DNA of 13,632 nt from Paramuribaculum sp. (GTDB lineage: Bacteria > Bacteroidota > Bacteroidia > Bacteroidales > Muribaculaceae). The stretch lies in NCBI GenBank assembly GCA_029051965.1, contig JAIDJZ010000258.1, forward strand, positions 1 through 13,632, written 5' to 3'. Positions within the stretch are counted from its first letter, which is position 1. Each line of letters opens with the position of its first letter. Below, one piece after another: positions 7,871 through 13,632 of the stretch. The notes under the pieces are model-generated. The model made no database searches and had not been told where the DNA came from. It worked only from the letters and a program-made list of their open reading frames with translations. The position numbers and the translations under genes were made by a program.

Positions 7871-8488
7871 ATGGAAAATCTTAACCTGTTCATACGATCG
7901 ATATTTGTCGACAACATGATTTTCGCCTACTTTCTGGGGATGTGTTCGTTCCTGGCGGTTTCGAAGAACGTCAAGACAGCACTCGGCCTCGGAGTCGCCG
8001 TCACGTTCATGCTTGTTGTCACACTTCCAATCAACTATCTGCTCAACACCTACGTGCTTTCGGCTGGCGCACTGACGTGGCTCGGTCCGGAGTATGCGGA
8101 TGTTGACCTGAGCTTCCTCTCGCTGATCATGTTTATCGCGGTCATCGCCTCGATGACACAGCTTGTCGAGATGGCAGTCGAGAAATTCTCACCGTCGCTC
8201 TATGCGTCGCTCGGAATCTTCCTTCCGCTTATCGCGGTCAACTGCGCCATTCTCGGAGGATCGCTCTTCATGCAGCAGCGCGAATTCTCAAGCATCGGCA
8301 CGGCAATCTGCGCCGGCGGAGGATGGGGTCTCGGCTGGCTACTTGCGATCACAGCCATCGCTGCGATCCGCGAACGTCTCGCGACCTACTCCAATATTCC
8401 TAAACCGCTTCGCGGAATCGGCATCACGTTTATCCTTACAGCCCTGATGGGAATCGCGTTCATGAGTTTCCTCGGGATTAAGCTTTGA
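7871..8488 (+). CDS. nqrE: Na+-translocating NADH:quinone reductase subunit E
   Basis: NqrE, 205 aa, the partner of NqrD, with inverted membrane topology and about six helices. The cluster-binding Cys residues are seen at Cys25 (FLGMCSFLAV) and Cys125 (LIAVNCAILGG), in the same sequence contexts as in characterised NqrE proteins. The start MENLNLFIRSIFVDNMIFAY is typical. The charged segment MTQLVEMAVEKFSPSLY (about 95-111) is conserved in the family. Its stop lies 9 nt before the nqrF ATG. Confidence 0.96.
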   Translation: MENLNLFIRSIFVDNMIFAYFLGMCSFLAVSKNVKTALGLGVAVTFMLVVTLPINYLLNTYVLSAGALTWLGPEYADVDLSFLSLIMFIAVIASMTQLVEMAVEKFSPSLYASLGIFLPLIAVNCAILGGSLFMQQREFSSIGTAICAGGGWGLGWLLAITAIAAIRERLATYSNIPKPLRGIGITFILTALMGIAFMSFLGIKL

Positions 8489-8497
8489 TAGAAAAAA

Positions 8498-9802
8498 ATG
8501 ACTATGAAATTACTGACTATCATATTGTCGCAGACGTCTCTCACAATCGTGTCGGGCGTCGGCATATTCCTGTTGATTACCCTGCTGCTGGTTGCCGTAT
8601 TGCTGACGGCCAAACATTTCCTCGTCCACTCAGGGAAGGTCAAGATCACGATCAACAACGACACCACCATTGAGACGGATTCGGGAAAAGCCCTGCTTTC
8701 GACAATGGCGGACAACAACGTGTTCCTCCCGTCGGCATGCGGCGGCAAGGGCAGCTGCGGCCAGTGTAAGGTGCAGGTGCTCGAGGGTGGCGGCAACATA
8801 CTGCCGACCGAAACGGTCCATTTCAGCCGCAAGGAGATGAAGGACAACTGGCGTCTTGCCTGTCAGGTCAAGGTGAAGGAGGATATGAAACTCGCCGTTC
8901 CGGCATCGGTTCTCGATGTCAAGGAGTGGGAATGTACGGTTGTGTCGAACAAGAATGTGGCTACGTTCATCAAGGAGTTCATCGTCGCACTGCCTGAGGG
9001 AGCGCACATGGACTTTATTCCGGGTTCGTATGCGCAGATCAAGATTCCGGCCTATGAAATGGACTACGACAAGGATATCGACAAGGATTCGATCGGAGCA
9101 GAATATCTTCCGGCATGGGAGAAATTCGGTCTGTTCGGTCTGAAATGCCGCAACGAAGAGGCTACGGTCCGCGCCTATTCAATGGCCAACTATCCTGCCG
9201 AGGGCGACCGCTTCATGCTTACGGTCAGAATCGCCACTCCGCCGTTCAAGCCGAAACCCGAGGTCGGGTTCATGGATGTGATGCCGGGCATCGCTTCAAG
9301 CTATATCTTCACGCTGAAACCGGGCGACAAGGTGCTGATGAGCGGTCCTTACGGAGATTTCCACCCGATTTTCGATTCGAAGAAAGAGATGATGTGGATC
9401 GGCGGTGGCGCGGGCATGGCTCCGCTGCGCGCCCAGATCATGCACATGACAAAAACACTCAACACGCGCGACCGCGAAATGCACTATTTCTACGGCGCAC
9501 GCGCGCTCAACGAGGTGTTCTATCTCGAGGATTTCCTAAATCTGGAAAAGGAATTCCCGAACTTCCATTTCCATCTCGCGCTCGACCGCCCCGATCCCGC
9601 AGCGGATGCAGCCGGTGTGAAATATACTCCGGGCTTCGTCCATCAGGTCATCTTGGAAACATATCTTAAGGACCACGAGAATCCGGAAGATATCGAATAC
9701 TACATGTGCGGTCCCGGCCCGATGAGCAATGCTGTCAACAAGATGCTCGACTCTCTGGGCGTCGATCCGGAAAATATCCACTACGACAACTTCGGAGGCT
9801 GA
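8498..9802 (+). CDS. nqrF: Na+-translocating NADH:quinone reductase subunit F (NADH-oxidising)
   Basis: NqrF, 434 aa, is where electrons enter: NADH reduces FAD and electrons pass to a [2Fe-2S] cluster. An N-terminal membrane helix spans about 13-38. The ferredoxin-like domain (about 45-130) has the cluster ligands Cys81, Cys87, Cys90 and Cys122 in the pattern C-x5-C-x2-C-x31-C. The FAD-binding motif RAYSMAN is at 225-231. NADH-binding segments are GGGAGMAPLR (302-311) and MCGPGPM (403-409, including Cys404). The C-terminal NFGG is conserved. A second ATG two codons downstream is possible, but the first preserves the usual spacing to nqrE (9 nt). It is the last gene of the operon, with a terminator 44 nt after the stop. 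Confidence 0.97.
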   Translation: MTMKLLTIILSQTSLTIVSGVGIFLLITLLLVAVLLTAKHFLVHSGKVKITINNDTTIETDSGKALLSTMADNNVFLPSACGGKGSCGQCKVQVLEGGGNILPTETVHFSRKEMKDNWRLACQVKVKEDMKLAVPASVLDVKEWECTVVSNKNVATFIKEFIVALPEGAHMDFIPGSYAQIKIPAYEMDYDKDIDKDSIGAEYLPAWEKFGLFGLKCRNEEATVRAYSMANYPAEGDRFMLTVRIATPPFKPKPEVGFMDVMPGIASSYIFTLKPGDKVLMSGPYGDFHPIFDSKKEMMWIGGGAGMAPLRAQIMHMTKTLNTRDREMHYFYGARALNEVFYLEDFLNLEKEFPNFHFHLALDRPDPAADAAGVKYTPGFVHQVILETYLKDHENPEDIEYYMCGPGPMSNAVNKMLDSLGVDPENIHYDNFGG

Positions 9803-9845
9803 TCGAGGGGGTGAATTCCTGCCGATCAAGCTCTTAACCATTACT

Positions 9846-9875
9846 GGCGCTGTGTTCAAACACAGCGCCATTTTT
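9846..9875 (+). terminator. Rho-independent terminator of the nqr operon
   Basis: A perfect inverted repeat (9846-9856 with 9859-9869, GGCGCTGTGTT and its complement) is followed by A and then TTTTT. The GC-rich stem and T run 44 nt after the nqrF stop make a textbook intrinsic terminator. Confidence 0.93.
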
Positions 9876-9920
9876 ATGCGCGGCTACCGTTTGTGGCCGA
9901 GGTGGATAAAACAAAATGTC

Positions 9921-9981
9921 AAAGGTCTCTTTGCCGTATTTGGTTCCGGAGAGAGAGTCCGGACCTTTGCGCGCATACGGC
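9921..9981. repeat. Cluster of crossing short inverted repeats
   Basis: Three short complementary pairs lie between the nqr terminator and the next gene: 9921-9927 with 9962-9968 (AAAGGTC/GACCTTT), 9933-9939 with 9975-9981 (GCCGTAT/ATACGGC), and 9942-9950 with 9958-9965 (one bulge). The first two cross each other, which would be a pseudoknot-like arrangement in RNA. The third could be a weak terminator for the minus-strand gene at 9987, but no T run follows it. Function is unknown and chance is possible. Confidence 0.3.
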
Positions 9982-9986
9982 GGCGC

Positions 9987-10727
9987 TCATGAGAGAAAGG
10001 CTTGTCGGGGCGGAGAAATCGGCGGCGGGAGCGGCGGCCGGCCGGGATGGTGAAGCATCATGACCATGGGCGGCTGAATTACAGCGGCGGAAGCAGACTG
10101 TCGGACGGATTCGTCAGGAGGCAATCCGAGATCGAGAACCGGAAGCCGCGCCTGCCGGACGAGGCGGGCGAAGTAGTTGACGCGGGTACGGGAGCGATAT
10201 GTGCCACAGAGGATGAGCAGCGACTGGGGGCCGAGGTCGATGGCGGGAAGGATCGCACGCCAGTGTTGCTCGAGAGCGCGGCCACGATGGGGGAAACAGT
10301 CGCCATCGAGGATCAGGGCGAGCCTGAAGTTGAGACCGCGGCAGTGGTCGGGCGTCCGGGAGGAGACGAGGATCGGCTGCCACCGGGGATCGGGGAGAAC
10401 GGACAGTTTACGTTTGGGGAGAATGCGACTGATGTCGGCGCGACTACGGCCGACAACACAGAAGGAATCGCCGGGCTGCACGACAGCGGCGCGCCAGCGG
10501 ATATAGTCGGCGAGCGTGGCACGGAGTATGTCGGTCGAAGCCGGGTCGTTGGAGACGATCACGCGCTGTGGCTGACGGCGAGCGCGCTGCCTCTCGATGA
10601 ATGCGACGACGCGTCGTGCGTGGGGGTGCAGACGATAGCCTGCCCAGCGTTCAAACTGGGCGGCGTAGTCGCGCGGAAAGAGAACAGGACGGGGCCGCTG
10701 AGGTGTAAATTGTCGGCGTGCAAACAT
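9987..10727 (-). CDS. Hypothetical protein, GC-rich; faint resemblance to terminase-type ATPase motifs
   Basis: A 246-aa protein that I do not recognise. It is Arg/Pro-rich, has no signal peptide or membrane helix, and shows alternating beta-strand-like runs RVIVSN (55-60), PILVSS (118-123), LALILDGD (136-143) and SLLILCGT (169-176). The order of a hydrophobic strand ending in Asp, then a strand ending in Gly-Thr, recalls the Walker B and coupling motifs of large terminase or helicase ATPases. However, no Walker A lysine loop is seen and the catalytic Glu position reads Gly, so any such domain would be inactive; this is a weak inference. The C-terminal 35 residues are Pro-rich. The minus frame was preferred over the overlapping plus frame because it has this strand pattern and a -7 box directly ahead of its ATG. 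The DNA is visibly more GC-rich than its neighbours. Confidence 0.6.
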   Translation of the reverse strand: MFARRQFTPQRPRPVLFPRDYAAQFERWAGYRLHPHARRVVAFIERQRARRQPQRVIVSNDPASTDILRATLADYIRWRAAVVQPGDSFCVVGRSRADISRILPKRKLSVLPDPRWQPILVSSRTPDHCRGLNFRLALILDGDCFPHRGRALEQHWRAILPAIDLGPQSLLILCGTYRSRTRVNYFARLVRQARLPVLDLGLPPDESVRQSASAAVIQPPMVMMLHHPGRPPLPPPISPPRQAFLS

Positions 10728-10731
10728 GCCG

Positions 10732-10739
10732 CAAATATA
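10732..10739 (-). promoter_or_regulatory. -7 box giving a probably leaderless start for the minus-strand gene
   Basis: On the minus strand TATATTTG (TAnnTTTG consensus) ends only 4 nt before the ATG at 10727-10725. Transcription would begin at or very near the ATG, giving a leaderless mRNA. No good TTTG is seen at the -33 position. Confidence 0.45.
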
Positions 10740-10893
10740 ACGCGAGGACGCCCGACCGGATGTCGAATTTCAAGAATTGAGGATGATCCGGTTTGCGGCG
10801 GAATGTAATGGCTGTTCAAGAGCCTCTAATATCCACTGACATACAAACAGAGTATAATTATTTAGTTAAAAATGATTAAATATTAGCATGTTC

Positions 10894-10924
10894 TTGCGAT
10901 TCGCATCCCAAGTCATTATCTTTG
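10894..10924 (+). promoter_or_regulatory. Promoter of the tandem lipoprotein array
   Basis: TTG at 10894-10896 and TATCTTTG at 10917-10924 are separated by 20 nt, matching the Bacteroidetes -33/-7 pattern. The leader would be about 38 nt before the ATG at 10969. The -7 box also lies in a short palindrome (TATCTTT-GCT-AAAGATA, 10917-10933), which may be chance. The remaining DNA from 10728 to 10893 shows no gene. Confidence 0.7.
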
Positions 10925-10968
10925 CTAAAGATAACCTTTTAACCAACCATTAAATCACCCCAATTACC

Positions 10969-11796
10969 ATGAAACGGATTTTGTTTAGCTGCGTGATGAT
11001 TGCGTCAGTGCTGAGTTTTTTCAGCTGCAAGGATGAACCGGAAGAAGTGTTGTGTGAATGGATTCCGCCGCACACGTTCACAACGATTAAGGATGCCCGC
11101 GAAGTCTGGGTATCCGGAACAGAATGGATAGGTGGTTATAGATTAAATGATAGTTTCGAGATGACCGACACTCTGATTGAAGGAAGACCATATCTGCTGA
11201 TGTTACGAAACGGGCAGCGGACCAACGTGTGTATACGGGTGGAGCGCGACCGGATTTTCGGCTACAATCCAAATGACGGTTCGGAGTTTATGATGTATGA
11301 TTTCAGCAAAAAACCACACAGGGAAGAACCGTTCGAAGTCACTCTGTTTTTTGAGCATACGGACGGATCTGTAGAACCGATGACGTATCATGCCGACTTC
11401 GATTACGTCAATGATTTTGAAAATGGCTCTATGTGCTTTGAATTATGTCTTGACGGAGAGTTTTGGCCCAACGCAACAGATTGGGGGTTCTCCTTTAATG
11501 GCATCTTTCATGGGATAAGATATTTTAAGAAAACACGGGAAAAGTTAATAGCCCATTGTTTTCCCCTGATCAGTGAAGACGGGAAGATTATACTTGCATA
11601 TTATACAGAATATATGGGCATAGCCAGTTGTCCGTTGGTCGTCGCTGAGAATGACATAAATTCGGAACTGAGTTATTCGGAACAGGGTTATTATTGTGAT
11701 TTTTTTAAAGTGACGGGTAAAGGCCATATGCATGCTAATGATTATGTCGAATGCGATGGTGTCATAGATTACAGAATCTTTTATGGTTGTGTCTGA
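10969..11796 (+). CDS. Putative surface lipoprotein, array copy 1 (unknown family)
   Basis: A 275-aa protein with a lipoprotein signal peptide: basic start MKR, hydrophobic core about 4-18, and Cys20 as the predicted lipidated residue (FFSC). The residues after it, KDEPEE, are acidic and resemble the lipoprotein export signal that sends lipoproteins to the cell surface in Bacteroidetes (known for other proteins, inferred here). The mature part is probably beta-rich and I do not recognise it. Segments shared with its neighbours are TIKDARE (about 41-47), a core from MLRNGQ through RIFGYNPNDG to MYDFSKK (about 80-116), EYMG followed by CPLVV (about 216-226), and GKG near the C terminus. It is the first of three tandem paralogs, behind a good promoter. 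Its core is about 93% identical at the DNA level to copy 3. Confidence 0.85.
   Translation: MKRILFSCVMIASVLSFFSCKDEPEEVLCEWIPPHTFTTIKDAREVWVSGTEWIGGYRLNDSFEMTDTLIEGRPYLLMLRNGQRTNVCIRVERDRIFGYNPNDGSEFMMYDFSKKPHREEPFEVTLFFEHTDGSVEPMTYHADFDYVNDFENGSMCFELCLDGEFWPNATDWGFSFNGIFHGIRYFKKTREKLIAHCFPLISEDGKIILAYYTEYMGIASCPLVVAENDINSELSYSEQGYYCDFFKVTGKGHMHANDYVECDGVIDYRIFYGCV
11161..11400 (+). repeat. 240-bp core repeat shared with copy 3 (12851-13090)
   Basis: Ungapped alignment of 11161-11400 with 12851-13090 shows 17 mismatches in 240 positions by my own count, about 93% identity. Identity drops sharply downstream of both segments. Copy 2 is clearly more diverged over the same protein region. Confidence 0.85.
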
Positions 11797-11847
11797 AACG
11801 GCAGACGGTTGGAATTGCAAAGGGATCAGAACTGATTATCAAACATA

Positions 11848-11941
11848 AAAACTAATAGAGAGATGAAACGGATTTTGTTTAGCTGCGTGATGATTGCGTC
11901 AGCGCTGAGTTTTTTCAGCTGCAAGGATGAACCGGAAGGAA
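11848..11941 (+). repeat. 94-bp leader and signal-peptide repeat shared with copy 3 (12662-12755)
   Basis: The 15 nt before the ATG plus the first 79 nt of the gene match 12662-12755 with only 2 mismatches. One of those creates the nonsense codon in copy 3. Copy 1 matches over the coding portion (10969-11047) with one mismatch but has a different upstream sequence. Confidence 0.88.
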
Positions 11942-12654
11942 ATAGTGACGAATGGGTTGATCCATACACATTCGCAACCATTAAGGATGCCCGCGAATTC
12001 TGGAAGCCGGGGCTGAAGTGGATCGCATCTGGTCCGAACCGAGATGAGCATGGCAGATATACTGTAGATGATATTGAAATGGTCAATAGCAAGATTGCGG
12101 GAAAGTCATATCTGCGGATGTTGAGAAACGGCCAACCGACAAACATATATATCAGAGTCGAACGTGAACGGATTTTCGGATATAATCCGAATGAAGGTTC
12201 TGAGTTCCTAATGTATGATTTCAGTAAAAAAATATCGCATGACGAAAGCCCGGAAATTACTTTGTTTTTAGAACGGCTTGATGGTTCGTTAGAGCGACTG
12301 AAACTAAATGCCGACGTCAACAACGATCAAACGTTGCTTGACGGAGATCCTTTAGACTGGGATGACTGCGGCGGCTTATTTCGAGGAGTAGCTTCTTTTA
12401 CCAAACATAAGATGGTGTTTCACTGGCTGACATTCCTAAATCGAGAGATCTACAATGGTACTTACAAATATATTGAATATATGGGTATTTTTGAATGGCC
12501 GCTGGTAGTCAGCGAAGAACAGACATCTGACAATCAGATTACTCATACAGGCAATGTGTGGGGTTACACAGTTCCGGGGAAAGGCTCAATGGATATTAAT
12601 GAATATTCTGATCGTGACGGCGTATGCACCCCTTTCGGGAGACCTATGAATTAG
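11863..12654 (+). CDS. Putative surface lipoprotein, array copy 2 (unknown family)
   Basis: A 263-aa paralog of the gene upstream, 66 nt after its stop. The signal peptide is the same apart from one residue, with Cys20 followed by KDEPEG, so it is again a predicted lipoprotein that may be surface exposed. The shared core is recognisable: TIKDAREFW, MLRNGQPTNIYIRVERERIF, GYNPNEGSEFLMYDFSKK, EYMG, PLVV and PGKGSM. Outside the signal block the DNA is much more diverged from copies 1 and 3 than they are from each other. The C terminus differs completely from copy 1 (CTPFGRPMN against IDYRIFYGCV). The sequence just before the ATG (CTAATAGAGAG) recurs before copy 3 and may serve translation initiation. 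Function is unknown. Confidence 0.85.
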   Translation: MKRILFSCVMIASALSFFSCKDEPEGNSDEWVDPYTFATIKDAREFWKPGLKWIASGPNRDEHGRYTVDDIEMVNSKIAGKSYLRMLRNGQPTNIYIRVERERIFGYNPNEGSEFLMYDFSKKISHDESPEITLFLERLDGSLERLKLNADVNNDQTLLDGDPLDWDDCGGLFRGVASFTKHKMVFHWLTFLNREIYNGTYKYIEYMGIFEWPLVVSEEQTSDNQITHTGNVWGYTVPGKGSMDINEYSDRDGVCTPFGRPMN

Positions 12655-13284
12655 ATCAAACAAAACTAATAGAGAGATGAAACGGATTTAGTTTAGCTGC
12701 GTGATGATTGCGTCGGCGCTGAGTTTTTTCAGCTGCAAGGATGAACCGGAAGGAAGAATTAAGCCACACACGTTCGCAACGACCATTAAGGATGCAAGAG
12801 AATTCTGGGTCTCCGGAGTAACCTGGAATGCAAGAATTGACAGTATCGAGATGAGCGACACTCTGATTGAGGGGAAGCCATATCTGCTGATGTTACGAAA
12901 CGGGCAGCGGACCAACGTGTGCATACGGGTGGAGCGTGACCGGATTTTCGGCTACAATCCAAATGACGGGTCGGAGTTTATGATGTATGATTTCAGCAAA
13001 AAACCAAGCAGGGAAGAACCATTAGAAGTCACTCTGTTTTTTGAGCATTTGGACGGCTCTGTAGAACCGTTGACGTATCATGCTGACTTCGACAATAAAG
13101 GCTATTGGGTATGGCTTGACGGAGATTTGTGGCCTGATGGTGTTTTTCACATGCTGAGTTATTTTGCTGAAACAGAAGAGAAATTAACACACCATAAGAT
13201 ACACTTTGTTAGTGAAGACGGAAGGTCTGTGATTACAGGCTATACTGAATATATGGGCTTTCATTCTTGTCCGTTAGTGATCTA

Positions 13285-13480
13285 AGAGAGTGTTTGAATT
13301 TAAACCGCGTTAACAGTAATACGCATGAAAGGTAGAAACTTCAAAATAATCCTGAGGTCTTTTTTGGCGCTTTCCGCCAAGTCTCATCAGTCGCATAGCC
13401 CGCTATGCTCCTTCTTCAACTCGCGAAATCCGCTCAAAAAATCCTCTCAGTCTTAATTTGATTTAAATTCAAACACTCTC
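13285..13480. mobile_element. 196-bp MITE-like element with TA target duplication
   Basis: Terminal inverted repeats of about 19 bp (13286-13304 with 13462-13480, GAGAGTGTTTGAATTTAAA) bound the element. It is flanked by TA at 13283-13284 and 13481-13482. Insert plus duplicated TA is 198 bp, a multiple of three, and removing it rejoins the host reading frame. Inside are a perfect 7-bp hairpin (GCATAGC-CC-GCTATGC near 13394-13409), a GGCG/CGCC hairpin, and imperfect complementary arms near CTGAG at both sides, so much of the element can fold. It is too short for a transposase, which fits a non-autonomous element. TA duplication is known in IS630/Tc1-mariner and some IS5-type elements; the family is not established here. 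Confidence 0.85.
13325..13456 (+). CDS. Small ORF inside the MITE-like element (doubtful)
   Basis: A 43-codon frame, ATG to TAA, covers most of the element interior and encodes a Ser/Lys/Phe-rich peptide (start MKGRNFKIILRSFLAL). It contains both internal hairpins, so it may be only a by-product of folded DNA. There is no promoter evidence and no recognisable family. It is listed because annotation programs may call it. Confidence 0.2.
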   Translation: MKGRNFKIILRSFLALSAKSHQSHSPLCSFFNSRNPLKKSSQS

Positions 13481-13560
13481 TATGAGCCTGAAATATGGTT
13501 TAACCACACGCATTCTTATTGCTACTCCTTCAGAGTGCCGGGGAAAGGCATAATGGAATA

Positions 13561-13632
13561 AGTAAGTGTTCAAATTTAAACGATAGTAAGTGAACGAAAA
13601 TCTTTTATACAATCTGCTGCTTCTTTTCTGCC
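13561..13632. mobile_element. End of a second, related mobile element (partial, runs off the right edge)
   Basis: The first 21 nt from 13561 match the left end of the 196-bp element at 17 of 21 positions (from 13285) without gaps, including GTGTT and AATTTAAAC. It is also preceded directly by TA (13559-13560). This marks a second insertion by the same kind of element into the tail of lipoprotein copy 3. Only 72 nt are visible, so its size and class are unknown. Confidence 0.6.
13576..13632 (-). CDS. Possible C-terminal end of a transposase (partial)
   Basis: On the minus strand an open frame enters from the right edge and runs 18 codons (GRKEAADCIKDFRSLTIV) to TAA at 13578-13576, within the presumed terminal repeat. 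A transposase ending just inside the terminal repeat is common in insertion sequences, so this may be an autonomous relative of the 196-bp element. The visible peptide is too short to assign a family. Confidence 0.3.
   Translation of the reverse strand, partial: GRKEAADCIKDFRSLTIV

Larger units (their letters stand above)
12677..13561 (+). pseudogene. Lipoprotein array copy 3, disrupted by a nonsense codon and element insertions
   Basis: Copy 3 keeps the ATG at 12677-12679, but codon 5 is TAG (12689-12691) where copies 1 and 2 have TTG. Translation could restart at GTG 12701 or ATG 12704 and give up to 194 aa ending at 13285, but the signal peptide would lack its basic start, so lipoprotein export is doubtful. 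The open frame then ends at TAA 13283-13285, made by the left edge of an inserted 196-bp element. After that element the same frame resumes at 13481: removing the insert and one TA restores CPLVI-YEPEIWF and then SFRVPGKGIME, which aligns with CPLVV through GKG of the other copies. A second stop, TAA 13559-13561, again sits at a TA joined to a related element end. The body is closest to copy 1. Confidence 0.85.

Noticed and set aside
10002..10808. A 268-codon open frame on the plus strand over the GC-rich region
   Set aside because: It lies opposite the minus-strand gene and its Gly/Asp/Glu-rich composition mirrors that gene's Arg/Pro/Ser codons. It lacks hydrophobic strand patterns and a promoter box at its start, so it is most likely a by-product of high GC.
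10917..10933. Palindrome TATCTTT-GCT-AAAGATA as an operator
   Set aside because: It overlaps the -7 box, and its symmetry follows largely from that motif. There is no second copy in the window to support a regulator site.
12701..13285. Treating lipoprotein copy 3 as an intact 194-aa gene
   Set aside because: The usual ATG is followed by TAG at codon 5. The GTG restart loses the basic signal start, and the stop at 13283 is made by the inserted element. The gene family continues in frame after the insert.
1..13632. CRISPR arrays, tRNA or rRNA genes
   Set aside because: No regularly spaced short repeats, tRNA cloverleaf signatures or rRNA-like stretches were seen. The only repeats are the paralog blocks and element ends listed.

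Overview
The window looks like chromosomal DNA from a Bacteroidales bacterium, most likely a Muribaculaceae-type gut organism; that rank is an inference. The evidence is the Bacteroidetes -33/-7 promoter style (TTTG, about 20 nt, TAnnTTTG) seen at several gene starts, the lack of strong Shine-Dalgarno sequences, a TonB that begins with the KNKAYGAYELR-type segment, paired long ExbD proteins, a complete Na+-translocating NADH:quinone reductase (nqr) operon, and lipoproteins with an acidic segment after the lipidated Cys.

Layout. (1) At 1-40 a promoter and start codon point to a gene running off the left edge. (2) At 162-3502, minus strand, is an energy-transduction operon in transcription order exbB, exbD, exbD, tonB, ending in a strong hairpin. 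(3) At 3503-3904 a divergent promoter region separates it from (4) the plus-strand nqrABCDEF operon (3905-9802), closed by a textbook terminator (9846-9875). (5) At 9987-10727, minus strand, is a GC-rich unrecognised gene that appears to have a leaderless promoter. (6) At 10969-13561 three tandem paralogous lipoprotein genes of unknown family follow a good promoter. The first two are intact. The third is a pseudogene with a nonsense codon at position 5, a 196-bp MITE-like element inserted at a TA, and a second, related element that starts at 13561 and runs off the right edge.

How the parts work together. The nqr products form a membrane complex that oxidises NADH, reduces quinone and exports Na+. 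The divergent operon encodes the ExbB/ExbD motor and TonB, which use an ion gradient across the inner membrane to drive outer-membrane TonB-dependent transporters (SusC-type in this phylum). A generator and a consumer of ion-motive force therefore share one intergenic region.

The most unusual part is the lipoprotein array. Its signal-peptide block is almost identical in all copies. Copies 1 and 3 share a 240-bp core at about 93% identity, while copy 2 is diverged there. This mosaic suggests repeated recombination or gene conversion. The array is also a target for a family of TA-targeting elements. I found no RNA genes or CRISPR array.
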